The position numbers were made by a program, and so were the translations under genes. From Limnovirga soli (GTDB lineage Bacteria; Bacteroidota; Bacteroidia; Chitinophagales; Chitinophagaceae): a stretch of DNA of 64,000 bases. The stretch spans positions 357,847 to 421,846 of the forward strand of contig NZ_WHPF01000005.1 in NCBI RefSeq assembly GCF_013106755.1, in the 5' to 3' direction. Below the pieces are notes generated by a model. The model was not told where the DNA came from, did no database searches, and saw only the letters and a program-made list of their open reading frames with translations. The stretch's first letter is position 1; each line of letters begins with the position of its first letter. Below, piece by piece: positions 1-7,941 of this stretch.

Positions 1-1
1 T

Positions 2-253
2 ATAGAATTATCTGCTACATCGCGTACCCAGTTTTTTGTACCACGTGGCTTTGCTCATGGTTTTGTAGTATTAAGTGAAAGAGCAGTTTTCTTTTACAAA
101 TGCGATAATTTTTACAATAAACAAGCCGAAAGTGGCATTATGTATAACGACACTACACTAAATATTGACTGGAAGATACCATCTGCAGAAATGATATTAA
201 GTGAGAAAGACCAACAAAATCCATTATTTAACGACATCATGAAAACCTTGTAA
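2..253 (+). CDS. rfbC: dTDP-4-dehydrorhamnose 3,5-epimerase, C-terminal part
   Basis: The window opens inside this gene; only about the last 83 codons are present. The translation runs from ..TQFFVPRGFAHGFVVLSE to ..NPLFNDIMKTL and stops with TAA. The PRGFAHGF segment, the aromatic YKCDNFYN stretch and the NIDW and LSEKDQ segments are typical of the RmlC cupin epimerase, which makes dTDP-4-keto-L-rhamnose for surface polysaccharides. It lies three bases before rfbA on the same strand, so the two are almost certainly co-transcribed. The 5' part lies outside the window. Confidence 0.9.
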   Translation: MELSATSRTQFFVPRGFAHGFVVLSERAVFFYKCDNFYNKQAESGIMYNDTTLNIDWKIPSAEMILSEKDQQNPLFNDIMKTL

Positions 254-256
254 ACT

Positions 257-1117
257 ATGAAAGGAATTATTTTAGCCGGCGGTTCGGGTACACGGTTGTA
301 CCCTATTACCAAAGCCATCAGCAAACAAATTATGCCGGTATATGATAAGCCGATGATTTATTATCCGCTTTCTGTATTAATGCTGGCAGGTATAAAAGAA
401 ATATTGATTATTACTACACCCGACGACTCTGCGCAGTTTCAGCGATTGTTGGGCGATGGCAGTGCGGTAGGCTGTTCTTTTACTTATGCCGTGCAGGCTG
501 TACCCAATGGGCTGGCACAAGCTTTTGTAATTGGCGAAAGTTTTATTGGCAACGATAAAGTTGCATTAATACTGGGCGATAATATTTTTTATGGTTCGGG
601 CTTTAGCAAACTGGTACAATCTTTTAACGATGTAGACGGTGCCGCTATTTTTGCCTATGAAGTTAACGACCCCGAAAGATATGGTGTGGTTGAGTTTGAC
701 GCCAATTTTAAAGCGCTATCTATTGAAGAAAAACCGCTGCAGCCAAAATCGAATTATGCAGTACCGGGTTTATATTTTTACGATAATAATGTTGTAGAAA
801 TAGCCAAAAATATTGCACCATCTGCCCGCGGCGAATATGAAATTACCGATGTTAACCGTGTATACCTGGAACAAAAGAAATTACAGGTAGGTGTAATGAA
901 CCGCGGAGTAGCCTGGCTGGATACAGGTACTTTTGATTCCCTGCACGATGCTACAGAGTTTGTACGCGTAATAGAAAAAAGACAAGGGCAAAAAGTAGGT
1001 TGTATTGAAGAAGTAGCCTACCGCATGGGTTTTATTAACTACGATCAATTAATGGCACTGGCAGTTATTTATGCCAAAAGCGGGTATGGAGAATACCTGA
1101 AACGAATAAAACAATAA
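257..1117 (+). CDS. rfbA: Glucose-1-phosphate thymidylyltransferase
   Basis: RmlA/RfbA joins glucose-1-phosphate and dTTP to give dTDP-glucose, the first step of dTDP-L-rhamnose synthesis. At 286 residues it has the usual length. The N-terminal nucleotide-binding signature [11 protein letters not shown] is followed by [24 protein letters not shown] and the EEKP segment complete the sugar nucleotidyltransferase fold. The ATG three bases after the rfbC stop is the natural start. A strong hairpin follows directly, so the rhamnose operon probably ends here. Confidence 0.96.
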   Translation: MKGIILAGGSGTRLYPITKAISKQIMPVYDKPMIYYPLSVLMLAGIKEILIITTPDDSAQFQRLLGDGSAVGCSFTYAVQAVPNGLAQAFVIGESFIGNDKVALILGDNIFYGSGFSKLVQSFNDVDGAAIFAYEVNDPERYGVVEFDANFKALSIEEKPLQPKSNYAVPGLYFYDNNVVEIAKNIAPSARGEYEITDVNRVYLEQKKLQVGVMNRGVAWLDTGTFDSLHDATEFVRVIEKRQGQKVGCIEEVAYRMGFINYDQLMALAVIYAKSGYGEYLKRIKQ

Positions 1118-1120
1118 AGA

Positions 1121-1148
1121 AAAAAAGCCCGGCTAAACCGGGCTTTTT
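1121..1148. terminator. Bidirectional intrinsic terminator
   Basis: The inverted repeat AAAAAGCCCGG / CCGGGCTTTTT with a short loop lies between the convergent rfbA and darcynin-like genes. It has a T-run on both strands, so it can serve both transcripts. Confidence 0.85.
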
Positions 1149-1500
1149 AATTTAATACCAATGCCTTATTCAACCTTGCTTCCTCGTTAAACTTTCTAAA
1201 GCCATTTTCAATACCCACAATAATGTCGTGAATTTCAAAATACTCCTCGCTAATAATTCTGGAACCTTTTAAATCCTGCAAAAACTGGTAATAGGCCTGA
1301 ATATTGTCTGTTTCAATATTTAGTACATCCGAAATAGTGGCATGAAAAGCTTCTGAACTAAATACCTGAATATTTAATGTTGCTGAAAAGCTTTGAAATA
1401 AGGGATACACCACATCGGTAAACGTTTTTTCTCTGTATGCTTTTGATAAAGCCTGCCATTTAGGTGTAGCTTTTAATAATAGCAAAACCTGATATTTCAT
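1147..1500 (-). CDS. Darcynin-like small protein
   Basis: A 117-residue soluble protein with no signal peptide or membrane segment. The start MKYQVLLLLKATPKWQALS and the later FHATISDVLN resemble the darcynin family (a domain of unknown function, probably a ferredoxin-like alpha/beta fold). The name rests on recall of the N-terminal pattern, not on a search, and no activity is known to me. It is convergent with rfbA, its 3' end touching the shared terminator, and divergent from glyQS across a repeat-bearing gap. Confidence 0.6.
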   Translation of the reverse strand: MKYQVLLLLKATPKWQALSKAYREKTFTDVVYPLFQSFSATLNIQVFSSEAFHATISDVLNIETDNIQAYYQFLQDLKGSRIISEEYFEIHDIIVGIENGFRKFNEEARLNKALVLN

Positions 1501-1610
1501 AAAAATAATTTGTAATATAACAGCTGCGTGCCTGTTTGGTTTAAAACATTTCAGGGATTTGTATTGCCCTTAACCATATCTGCATTTTTTTAAATAATAT
1601 GTTTTATTGA

Positions 1611-1798
1611 GCCTGCCAATGCTCAATGGGCATCGCCGCTTGCCACGCTCGGTTCAGGGTTCCACTGTTATGGCAGCTGTAGAAAATACAGAATACCACG
1701 CTGATAAAGTTTATTATTTATGCTGCTTTTGCTGCCATTTGTTATGAACGTACAAGAGTGCGACGCAAGCGGTGTTGCCTTTTATTGCTTTGCCGGGT
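1611..1798. repeat. Modular intergenic repeat, full element (B left, A right)
   Basis: The left arm carries the B core CTTGCCACGCTCGGTTCAGG (1639-1658) and ends in ATGGCAGC; the right arm carries the A core GTACAAGAGTGCGACGCAAG (1750-1769) and ends in TGCCGGGT. The arms are inverted relative to each other and about 75 bases apart. The outer left end (GCCTGCC) is a decayed form of GCCCGGC. The element fills most of the 353-base gap between the divergent darcynin-like gene and glyQS and stops just before the glyQS promoter. I see nothing else in that gap. Confidence 0.85.
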
Positions 1799-1815
1799 AC
1801 ACCATAAATTCTCTC

Positions 1816-1846
1816 TTGTATAGAAAAAGGTGTATTGTTATCTTTG
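1816..1846 (+). promoter_or_regulatory. Bacteroidota-type promoter of glyQS
   Basis: TTG at 1816-1818 and TATCTTTG at 1839-1846 are separated by 20 bases, matching the Bacteroidota sigma pattern TTG-N19/20-TAnnTTTG. The ATG chosen for glyQS lies only eight bases after the TTTG box, so the message would have almost no leader. Confidence 0.65.
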
Positions 1847-1853
1847 CACACTT

Positions 1854-3299
1854 ATGAGTATTCAACAGGACAACAGGTTTCAGGCAATTATTGGCCACGC
1901 TAAAGAATATGGTTTTGTTTTCCCCAGTAGTGAAATCTACGATGGGCTTAGTGCCGTATATGATTATGGCCCATATGGCAGCGAGTTAAAAAAGAATATT
2001 CGTGACTATTGGTGGAAAAGCATGACGCAAATGCACGACAATATTGTTGGTATTGACGCTGCAATTTTTATGCATCCTACCACCTGGAAAGCTAGCGGGC
2101 ACGTAGATAATTTTAGCGACCCGATGATTGATAATAAAGACAGCAAAAAGCGTTATCGTGTTGACCACCTGATTGAAGGTTATGCGGAGCAGTTAAAAGA
2201 TAAAGGCAACCCCGAAAAAGCCGAAGCCGTTTTAGCTTCCATGGAAGCTTTATTGGCAAAGGATGATTTTAGTGGTTTAAAACAGTTGATTGATGATCAT
2301 AAAATTGTTTGTGCTATTAGTGGCACCGGCAATTGGACAGAGATTAGGCAATTTAACCTGATGTTCTCTACACAATTAGGCTCTGTTGCTGAGGAGGCAG
2401 ATACTATTTATTTGAGGCCCGAAACCGCACAGGGTATTTTTGTAAACTTTTTAAATGTGCAAAAAACGGCCAGAATGAAAATACCTTTTGGTATTGCTCA
2501 AACCGGTAAAGCTTTTAGAAACGAAATTGTTGCACGCCAGTTTATTTTTCGTATGCGGGAATTTGAACAAATGGAAATGCAGTTTTTTGTAAGACCCGGC
2601 ACACAAAAAGAATGGTATGAATATTGGAGAGAACAACGCTTAAACTGGCACCTTAGCTTAGGCTTGCCAGCTGAAAAATATAAATGGCATGTGCATGCAA
2701 AACCAGCACACTATGCTGATAATGCAGTGGATATTGAATATGAATTTCCTTTTGGTTTTAAAGAGGTAGAGGGTATACATTCCAGAACTGATTTTGATTT
2801 AAGCAGTCACCAGAAGTTTAGCGGCAAGAAGATGACCTATTTTGACCCGGAAATTAATCAGCACTATGTGCCTTATGTTATTGAAACATCCATAGGTTTA
2901 GACAGGATGTTTTTGTTGATATTGAGCAATTCCTACGAAGAGGAAACGATAACCAAAGAGGATGGTAGTACCGATAGCCGCGTGGTGATGCATATTCCGG
3001 CTAAAATTGCTCCTATTAAACTGGCTTTATTTCCACTCACCAAAAAAGATGGTTTACCGGAATTGGCCAAAGAATTAATGGAAGAGTGTAAGCCACATTT
3101 CCGTTGTTTTTATGAAGAAAAAGATGCTATAGGAAAAAGATATCGGCGACAGGATGCTATTGGAACGCCTTTTTGCGTAACGGTTGATCATCAAACAAAA
3201 GAAGATGGAACTGTTACTTTAAGAAACCGTGATACCATGACACAACAAAGGATACATAGGAGTGAATTGAAGAATGAAATTTTAAAGGCAATTTTTTAA
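1854..3299 (+). CDS. glyQS: Glycyl-tRNA synthetase, single-chain class II
   Basis: Charges tRNA-Gly in the cytoplasm. This is the dimeric eukaryote/archaeal-like type used by Bacteroidota, not the alpha2beta2 type. Visible signatures are IYDGLSAVYDYGPYGSELK near the N-terminus, the class II motif 2 region FRNEIVARQFIFRMREFEQ followed by MEMQFFV, motif 3 ETSIGLDRMFL, and a C-terminal anticodon-binding domain starting at APIKLALFPL. An upstream in-frame start at 1830 would lie inside the promoter; ATG 1854 (MSIQQDNRFQ) gives 481 residues, in line with the family. Confidence 0.95.
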   Translation: MSIQQDNRFQAIIGHAKEYGFVFPSSEIYDGLSAVYDYGPYGSELKKNIRDYWWKSMTQMHDNIVGIDAAIFMHPTTWKASGHVDNFSDPMIDNKDSKKRYRVDHLIEGYAEQLKDKGNPEKAEAVLASMEALLAKDDFSGLKQLIDDHKIVCAISGTGNWTEIRQFNLMFSTQLGSVAEEADTIYLRPETAQGIFVNFLNVQKTARMKIPFGIAQTGKAFRNEIVARQFIFRMREFEQMEMQFFVRPGTQKEWYEYWREQRLNWHLSLGLPAEKYKWHVHAKPAHYADNAVDIEYEFPFGFKEVEGIHSRTDFDLSSHQKFSGKKMTYFDPEINQHYVPYVIETSIGLDRMFLLILSNSYEEETITKEDGSTDSRVVMHIPAKIAPIKLALFPLTKKDGLPELAKELMEECKPHFRCFYEEKDAIGKRYRRQDAIGTPFCVTVDHQTKEDGTVTLRNRDTMTQQRIHRSELKNEILKAIF

Positions 3300-3401
3300 G
3301 TAATGATCCTTTTTCAAACTTTTAACTGATAGTATAGTCTATATAAAATAATTAAAAAATAATAACCTCGTTTCAAATAAAACAATCCTTAAATACTTGC
3401 C

Positions 3402-3632
3402 ATGAACAACTTGATACAGTTATTGTCCATTTCTCCTTCTCCATCCTACACCATTGTTACTGTTGGTGTAGCTATGGTGGTAGGTTTTGTGGCCGGCTAT
3501 TTTATTCGTGCTGGTGTAACCAGTAAGCATAAGAAAAGAGTAGTAAAATTAGAAAATGAAATGCTGTCCAACCATTCTCACATTTTAGAGCTGGAGAAAC
3601 AATTAGGCCAATTAAGAAAAGACATACATTAG
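3402..3632 (+). CDS. Small single-pass membrane protein with coiled coil
   Basis: 76 residues: a hydrophobic segment (about residues 17-37, IVTVGVAMVVGFVAGYFI) followed by a basic stretch and a heptad-like amphipathic helix (VVKLENEMLSNHSHILELEK) suited to coiled-coil formation. No family name is recognised. It follows glyQS by 102 bases on the same strand and its stop is five bases from that of the convergent flavin reductase. The clear ATG and sensible topology support a real gene. Confidence 0.6.
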   Translation: MNNLIQLLSISPSPSYTIVTVGVAMVVGFVAGYFIRAGVTSKHKKRVVKLENEMLSNHSHILELEKQLGQLRKDIH

Positions 3633-3637
3633 TCCTG

Positions 3638-4363
3638 TTAGCCGTATATTTCCTGATGAATTGCTTTGCGATCGTACCCTAATTCTGTAATTTTTTGCTT
3701 TGCTTCATCAATCATATTTTTCCATCCGCATAAAAAAAAGTCGGCTTCTGGCTTGTGTTCGCCAATTATTTGCCCGTACACTTTATGTACATATCCGGTT
3801 AGTTTTCCTTCCTGAGGTTCCTCCCTTGAAAATGTGGGCAAATAATGAAAATTAGGAAGTTCTTTAGAAAGTGCTGTTAGTTCATCAAAATAAAGTGCAT
3901 CAGCAAATTTTCTGCATCCGAAAATAAGGTACAAATTTTTATGAGGTATGTTTTGCCGGTGAATATGATGCACCATTGCGCGGAAGGGTGCAATGCCTGT
4001 TCCCGTACAAATAAAGAATTGGTCTTTTTCTATTGGGCTGCTTAAAGTAAATATGCCCTGTGGACCACGTAGTATTATTTCGGACCCTACCTGAATTTCA
4101 TTAAAAAGATAGGTTGTACCAGCGCCGCCCTCCAACAATACAATTACCAGTTCAAACACATTGGTTCCATCCGGAGCAGAAGCTATAGAATAACTTCTCC
4201 ACCTTTTATTTTTCTTTTCGTGTATGGGTAAATCAAGCGTTACAAACTGTCCGGGAATAAAATCAAAAACTTCTATTTCAGGAATTTGTATAAAAAAACG
4301 TCTGGTGGTAGAGGTAATATTTTCTATACCAATTACTTTTCCTGTACGCCATGGTTCCAGCAT
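3638..4363 (-). CDS. Ferredoxin-NADP reductase-type flavoprotein
   Basis: 241 residues with the two-domain FNR fold. The FAD domain shows PGQFVTLDLP, the RSYS FAD-binding motif (WRSYSIASAP) and the flavin-phosphate segment LRGPQG. The NAD(P) domain shows CTGTGIAPFR, then FGCR and LCGWKNMID. There is no ferredoxin domain, so it resembles stand-alone ferredoxin/flavodoxin reductases; donor and acceptor cannot be read from the sequence. No signal peptide, hence cytoplasmic. It lies 96 bases downstream of the glycosidase on the same strand, with no obvious functional link. Confidence 0.85.
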   Translation of the reverse strand: MLEPWRTGKVIGIENITSTTRRFFIQIPEIEVFDFIPGQFVTLDLPIHEKKNKRWRSYSIASAPDGTNVFELVIVLLEGGAGTTYLFNEIQVGSEIILRGPQGIFTLSSPIEKDQFFICTGTGIAPFRAMVHHIHRQNIPHKNLYLIFGCRKFADALYFDELTALSKELPNFHYLPTFSREEPQEGKLTGYVHKVYGQIIGEHKPEADFFLCGWKNMIDEAKQKITELGYDRKAIHQEIYG

Positions 4364-4459
4364 AGAATAAAATTTTATTGAAAATACAAAGACAATTGCA
4401 AAAGAGAATGGATTTTAATGAATATAATCTTTATGCATATTTTACATCTTCATGTTTTT

Positions 4460-5857
4460 TCATGGCATCGAGAAGGTGTTATTGAATTCATCTAAAACCA
4501 ATACCCAATCATTACCAATACCATTTGATGGTGGAGTAAATTGACTGGCTTTGTTTCTATTTATTTTTCCAATATCAATAACCGCTGCGTTTTTAGGATT
4601 AAACCACCAGGCATGAATTTGTCTTTGCTGTATAAAGGAAAGATCTATTGTAATTGGTTTTCCAATGGGTAAGTAAACCATTCCAAAACTTCCGTCTTCA
4701 GCTCTAAAAGCCACCATATGTTGTTCTTTTGTACCTTGTCCGCTTACTATTATATTGTCGTCAGGAATTCGATTTAGCATTGGCCTGCACTCCATTAGTT
4801 TTTTCAAATAGCCCACCTGTGTAGCGCCTGGCCTGGTAATAGCTTGTTGCCAGTACATTTTTGCAAAATTAATTACTGGTTCTCTTTCTGAATAAAATTG
4901 CCATACCGAATGGTGCCCATAAGTTACACCACATGCGCCGGCAAATACAGAGCGGTAACATTGCTTGCGCACATCATAATCATCATAGTATCCGTTTGCT
5001 GGGTTCCATGTGGGCCATGGGTTTACGGGGTGGTCTTCATAATTTGGTTCCCCATCAAGCGTTGGTTTTATTGGTAATATTTTTCTATCTCTATCAACCA
5101 ATTCCCATGTAGGTACATCGTGTCCGCCACCGTGGCCACTTTGAAACATATTGACATCGAGCCATTTCTCATCTGGCATAAACTGGGTGGTGGAATAATC
5201 TCCGCCCCAGGGATGATAACTAAAAATGGCATTATTGTTTGTGCCTTGTTTAATACCTTTTGCCATGGCACTCCAAATAGGCCGCCAATCTGCACTGTCG
5301 TTTTTGGCGGGCCGATCGCCACCTAAAATCCAAATAATGTTGGGTTCGTTTTTATATCTGTTACCAAGGAACAAACCATAGTTAAAAGCATTGGATTGGT
5401 TAAATACAACAGGACCTTCTCCCCAAAGCTGTGTTACTTTATCGCCCCAGGTGGGTAATAAACCCATAAACAAATTCTTTTCTTTTGCCAGGTGTATTAC
5501 ACTATCTACATATAAAAAATAGTTTTCGTTGGGTTTTTCGGGATTTAGATCATAAAAAGGTATGTCGCCATTTCGGTTAGGTTTTCTTAGACCATCAAAC
5601 TCGGCAAGTATCACTGCCTGTATTACATTAAACCCCCTAAGGCTTCGATTGCTGAGGTATTCATTGGCTTCGGTTAAATTAAGGCGATGAAATAATTCCC
5701 ATCCGGTATCGCCCAACCAAAAAAAGGGCGTTCCATCAGTAAATTGTAAATAATGCTGATTGGGACTAATTTTTAAAGGACCATGCTGCCAAAGGGTTTG
5801 GGAAAGTGTAGATGTGCCAAACAAAAGCATAAGGAAGCAAACGATAATAAGTCTCAT
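4460..5857 (-). CDS. Secreted GH140-type glycosidase (DUF4038)
   Basis: 465 residues with a cleavable signal peptide ([20 protein letters not shown]). [20 protein letters not shown] and the later [13 protein letters not shown] and [10 protein letters not shown] segments are typical of DUF4038 proteins, placed in GH140 with apiosidases that act on rhamnogalacturonan-II side chains. The Asp of GGDRP and the Glu of DGEPNYE are plausible catalytic residues. The C-terminal beta domain ([13 protein letters not shown]) fits the usual putative collagen-binding domain. It stands alone, without SusC/SusD neighbours, so the substrate is uncertain. Confidence 0.85.
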   Translation of the reverse strand: MRLIIVCFLMLLFGTSTLSQTLWQHGPLKISPNQHYLQFTDGTPFFWLGDTGWELFHRLNLTEANEYLSNRSLRGFNVIQAVILAEFDGLRKPNRNGDIPFYDLNPEKPNENYFLYVDSVIHLAKEKNLFMGLLPTWGDKVTQLWGEGPVVFNQSNAFNYGLFLGNRYKNEPNIIWILGGDRPAKNDSADWRPIWSAMAKGIKQGTNNNAIFSYHPWGGDYSTTQFMPDEKWLDVNMFQSGHGGGHDVPTWELVDRDRKILPIKPTLDGEPNYEDHPVNPWPTWNPANGYYDDYDVRKQCYRSVFAGACGVTYGHHSVWQFYSEREPVINFAKMYWQQAITRPGATQVGYLKKLMECRPMLNRIPDDNIIVSGQGTKEQHMVAFRAEDGSFGMVYLPIGKPITIDLSFIQQRQIHAWWFNPKNAAVIDIGKINRNKASQFTPPSNGIGNDWVLVLDEFNNTFSMP

Positions 5858-6020
5858 AACATATTTTTAGAGAAATTACGCTATTAGCTGAATTTTGAAG
5901 TGGTGATGTATAGATTTTTTTTCATTTGGCTTTGCTAGCGGTATTTTGTTTTAGTTTTTGAAGCTGTTTGTTTACTTTGCTTATGTAAACTGATTTGATT
6001 TATTTGTTGATTAGCATTAC

Positions 6021-6076
6021 CAGCCGTTGAAGAGTGCGACGCAAGCGGTGCTGCATAATTATTATAGTGCCGGGTT
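6021..6076 (+). repeat. Modular intergenic repeat, single A arm
   Basis: Reads GAGTGCGACGCAAGCGGTGC and ends in TGCCGGGT, like the right arm near 1.75 kb. It lies between the divergent glycosidase and corA. Its first bases are decayed (GTTGAAG in place of GTACAAG). An in-frame reading of this arm makes a false N-terminal extension of corA. Confidence 0.8.
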
Positions 6077-6092
6077 CATAAAAATATATACA

Positions 6093-7187
6093 ATGAGTAC
6101 TCCTAAAAAATACCTGCAGTTTATTTTCCCTTTTTTTAATACAAAAAGAACCAAAGAAATTTTCAGGATAAACCCTACGGTTATTCCTGTTAGAGAAGAG
6201 GCCCTGGATATTAGCATTTATGTATACGATTATAACAGCACTTATTTAAAGGAGTATGATTTAAAAAGCACAGAGGATTGTTTTCCATTCAGGGATAATA
6301 ATAATAATAGCTGGATAAATATTGATGGAATACGTAAAGCTGATGTAGAAGCCATTTGTAACCATTTTGGTGTGCACTATTTATTAATGGAAGATATTTT
6401 AAGTGTGGGCCAACGACCCAAAATGGACGAGTTTGATGGGATTCTTTTTTGCCTGTTGAATATGCTGTATTTCAATGATGTAAATGATGCTATTGAAACA
6501 GAGCAGATAAGTATTGTACTGGGAAACAATTTTGTTTTGAGTTTTCAGGAGTACAAAGACAAGGACGTTTTTAACCATTTACGTGATAAGCTGCGTATTA
6601 GTACCAGTAAACAAAGACAAAGTAAATCGGATTACCTATGTTATTCCATGATAGATTTAATTGTAGATAATTATTACAATGTGCTGGAAAAACTTGGCGA
6701 AAAAATTGAATTACTGGAAGAAGAGATTATTCGTTTTGGCAATACCCGTTCGCTGGCACGCATTAACGGACTTAGAAAAGAATTGATTGTGCTAAAAAGA
6801 AATATGGTTCCTGTAAGAGATATGGTAAATGGTTTTTTACGCACAGATTCTGAATTACTGGAAGAGCGAACTACCAAATACTTTAAAGATGTTTACGATC
6901 ATATCGTTCAGGCCAATGATCTGGTTGAAAACTATCGTGATATGATGATTAACTTACAAGACCTTTATATGAATAAGGTTAATCTGAAACTAAACGAGGT
7001 AATGAAAGTAATGACAATTGTTACCTGCCTGCTGGCTCCCGCAACCGTAATAGGCGGCGTATTTGGAATGAACTTTGAAATTATACCGCTTACCCATCAA
7101 ACAGAAGGGTTTTATGTGGCACTGGCCATGATGATACTAATTCCTATCTGGATGATTGTTATATTTAAAAAACGTGGTTGGTTCTAG
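6093..7187 (+). CDS. corA: CorA-family magnesium/cobalt channel
   Basis: Divalent-cation uptake in the inner membrane. The 364-residue protein has a large cytosolic N-terminal domain, a long helix (IELLEEEIIRFGNTRSLARI) and two C-terminal membrane segments; the selectivity signature GMN lies in GGVFGMNFE, and the chain ends with basic KKRGWF, as in CorA. The frame is open from 6027, but those codons are the translated repeat arm, so ATG 6093 (MSTPKKYLQF) is the start. Ion preference (Mg, Co, Ni or Zn) cannot be decided. Confidence 0.93.
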   Translation: MSTPKKYLQFIFPFFNTKRTKEIFRINPTVIPVREEALDISIYVYDYNSTYLKEYDLKSTEDCFPFRDNNNNSWINIDGIRKADVEAICNHFGVHYLLMEDILSVGQRPKMDEFDGILFCLLNMLYFNDVNDAIETEQISIVLGNNFVLSFQEYKDKDVFNHLRDKLRISTSKQRQSKSDYLCYSMIDLIVDNYYNVLEKLGEKIELLEEEIIRFGNTRSLARINGLRKELIVLKRNMVPVRDMVNGFLRTDSELLEERTTKYFKDVYDHIVQANDLVENYRDMMINLQDLYMNKVNLKLNEVMKVMTIVTCLLAPATVIGGVFGMNFEIIPLTHQTEGFYVALAMMILIPIWMIVIFKKRGWF

Positions 7188-7219
7188 TGTATTTTTTTGA
7201 AACAAACTATTGTTATTAT

Positions 7220-7256
7220 GGCATTAACTGTTGCGTCGCACTACGTTCATCTGTAT
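7220..7256 (-). repeat. Modular intergenic repeat, decayed A arm
   Basis: GGCATTAACTGTTGCGTCGC then ACTACGTTC: the reverse reading of the A core with a few changes. It lies between the convergent corA and DUF2480 genes. Confidence 0.65.
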
Positions 7257-7286
7257 AACATGATGCAACATTATTAAATACAGCCA

Positions 7287-7793
7287 TTATTTCTTTTTAT
7301 AAATAGGTACCGTGCTGCATGGTTCTCCATACATAATGCTTTTTACATATGGTCTTAAATGGTGGGTAATAGCCACATATGCTGTTTCGGGTATGTTAAT
7401 ATCACCACAACCCTTTATTACCACCCTTTTATCCGCATAATCTTCTGCCTGAATTTTATTTATATTCTTTAACAGCACCGCATTTATTAAAGCAGCTTCA
7501 TCTCCAAAAATTATTTCTTTTGCTACCGGCTGTAAATAAGATGCAGCAAGCATATATGCCCAAACCGGTATAATGGCATCGGCAGTACAGGTAATAGCAA
7601 TATTTTTTTCTGCATACATTTGCCAATCGGTGGCCAGTAAAGCTGCGCGGTAATCTTTTTCTTTTAGGATAAGCCCCATAAATAAAAAGTCCTTTAAATC
7701 AAAAACAGCCGTATCGCCTTTAATATAAAAATCTTCCAGGTTAATGGTAACTATGCCACTCTCTGCCACCTTATTCACAAATGTTTCCTGCAT
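7287..7793 (-). CDS. DUF2480 family protein
   Basis: 168 residues, soluble, beginning MQETFVNKVAESGIVTINLE. The segments INLEDFY, FDLKDFLFMGLILKEKDYR and KGCGDINIPETAYV match my recollection of the Bacteroidota-restricted family DUF2480; function unknown. The open frame extends to 7811, but a promoter box at 7809-7816 on the same strand would put that start upstream of transcription, so ATG at 7793 is preferred. An intrinsic terminator separates it from the upstream foldase gene. Confidence 0.8.
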   Translation of the reverse strand: MQETFVNKVAESGIVTINLEDFYIKGDTAVFDLKDFLFMGLILKEKDYRAALLATDWQMYAEKNIAITCTADAIIPVWAYMLAASYLQPVAKEIIFGDEAALINAVLLKNINKIQAEDYADKRVVIKGCGDINIPETAYVAITHHLRPYVKSIMYGEPCSTVPIYKKK

Positions 7794-7808
7794 AAAAAAC
7801 GATTTATA

Positions 7809-7816
7809 CAAAAATA
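7809..7816 (-). promoter_or_regulatory. TAnnTTTG box of the DUF2480 gene
   Basis: The plus strand reads CAAAAATA, i.e. TATTTTTG on the minus strand. It lies 15 bases upstream of the chosen start codon. I see no well-spaced TTG element upstream of it. Confidence 0.45.
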
Positions 7817-7893
7817 ATCAAGAATTAAACAAAAGCATGGGGTTAACGGACTGGGGTAGCCAATCACTTCCATTATTCCGCATACCGAAAAAT

Positions 7894-7923
7894 AAAAAGG
7901 CATGGAAAATTCCATGCCTTTTT
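7894..7923 (-). terminator. Intrinsic terminator after the foldase gene
   Basis: AAAAAGGCATGGAA and TTCCATGCCTTTTT form a 14-base perfect stem with a two-base centre, 18 bases beyond the stop of the foldase gene. The symmetric A and T runs let it work on either strand. Confidence 0.85.
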
Positions 7924-7941
7924 AAAAATACCGATATACTA

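Noticed and set aside
39..48. CCACGTGG in rfbC as a third parS site
   Set aside because: Only the central eight bases match; the flanks (GTA / CTT) do not fit, and it lies within conserved codons (VPRGF).
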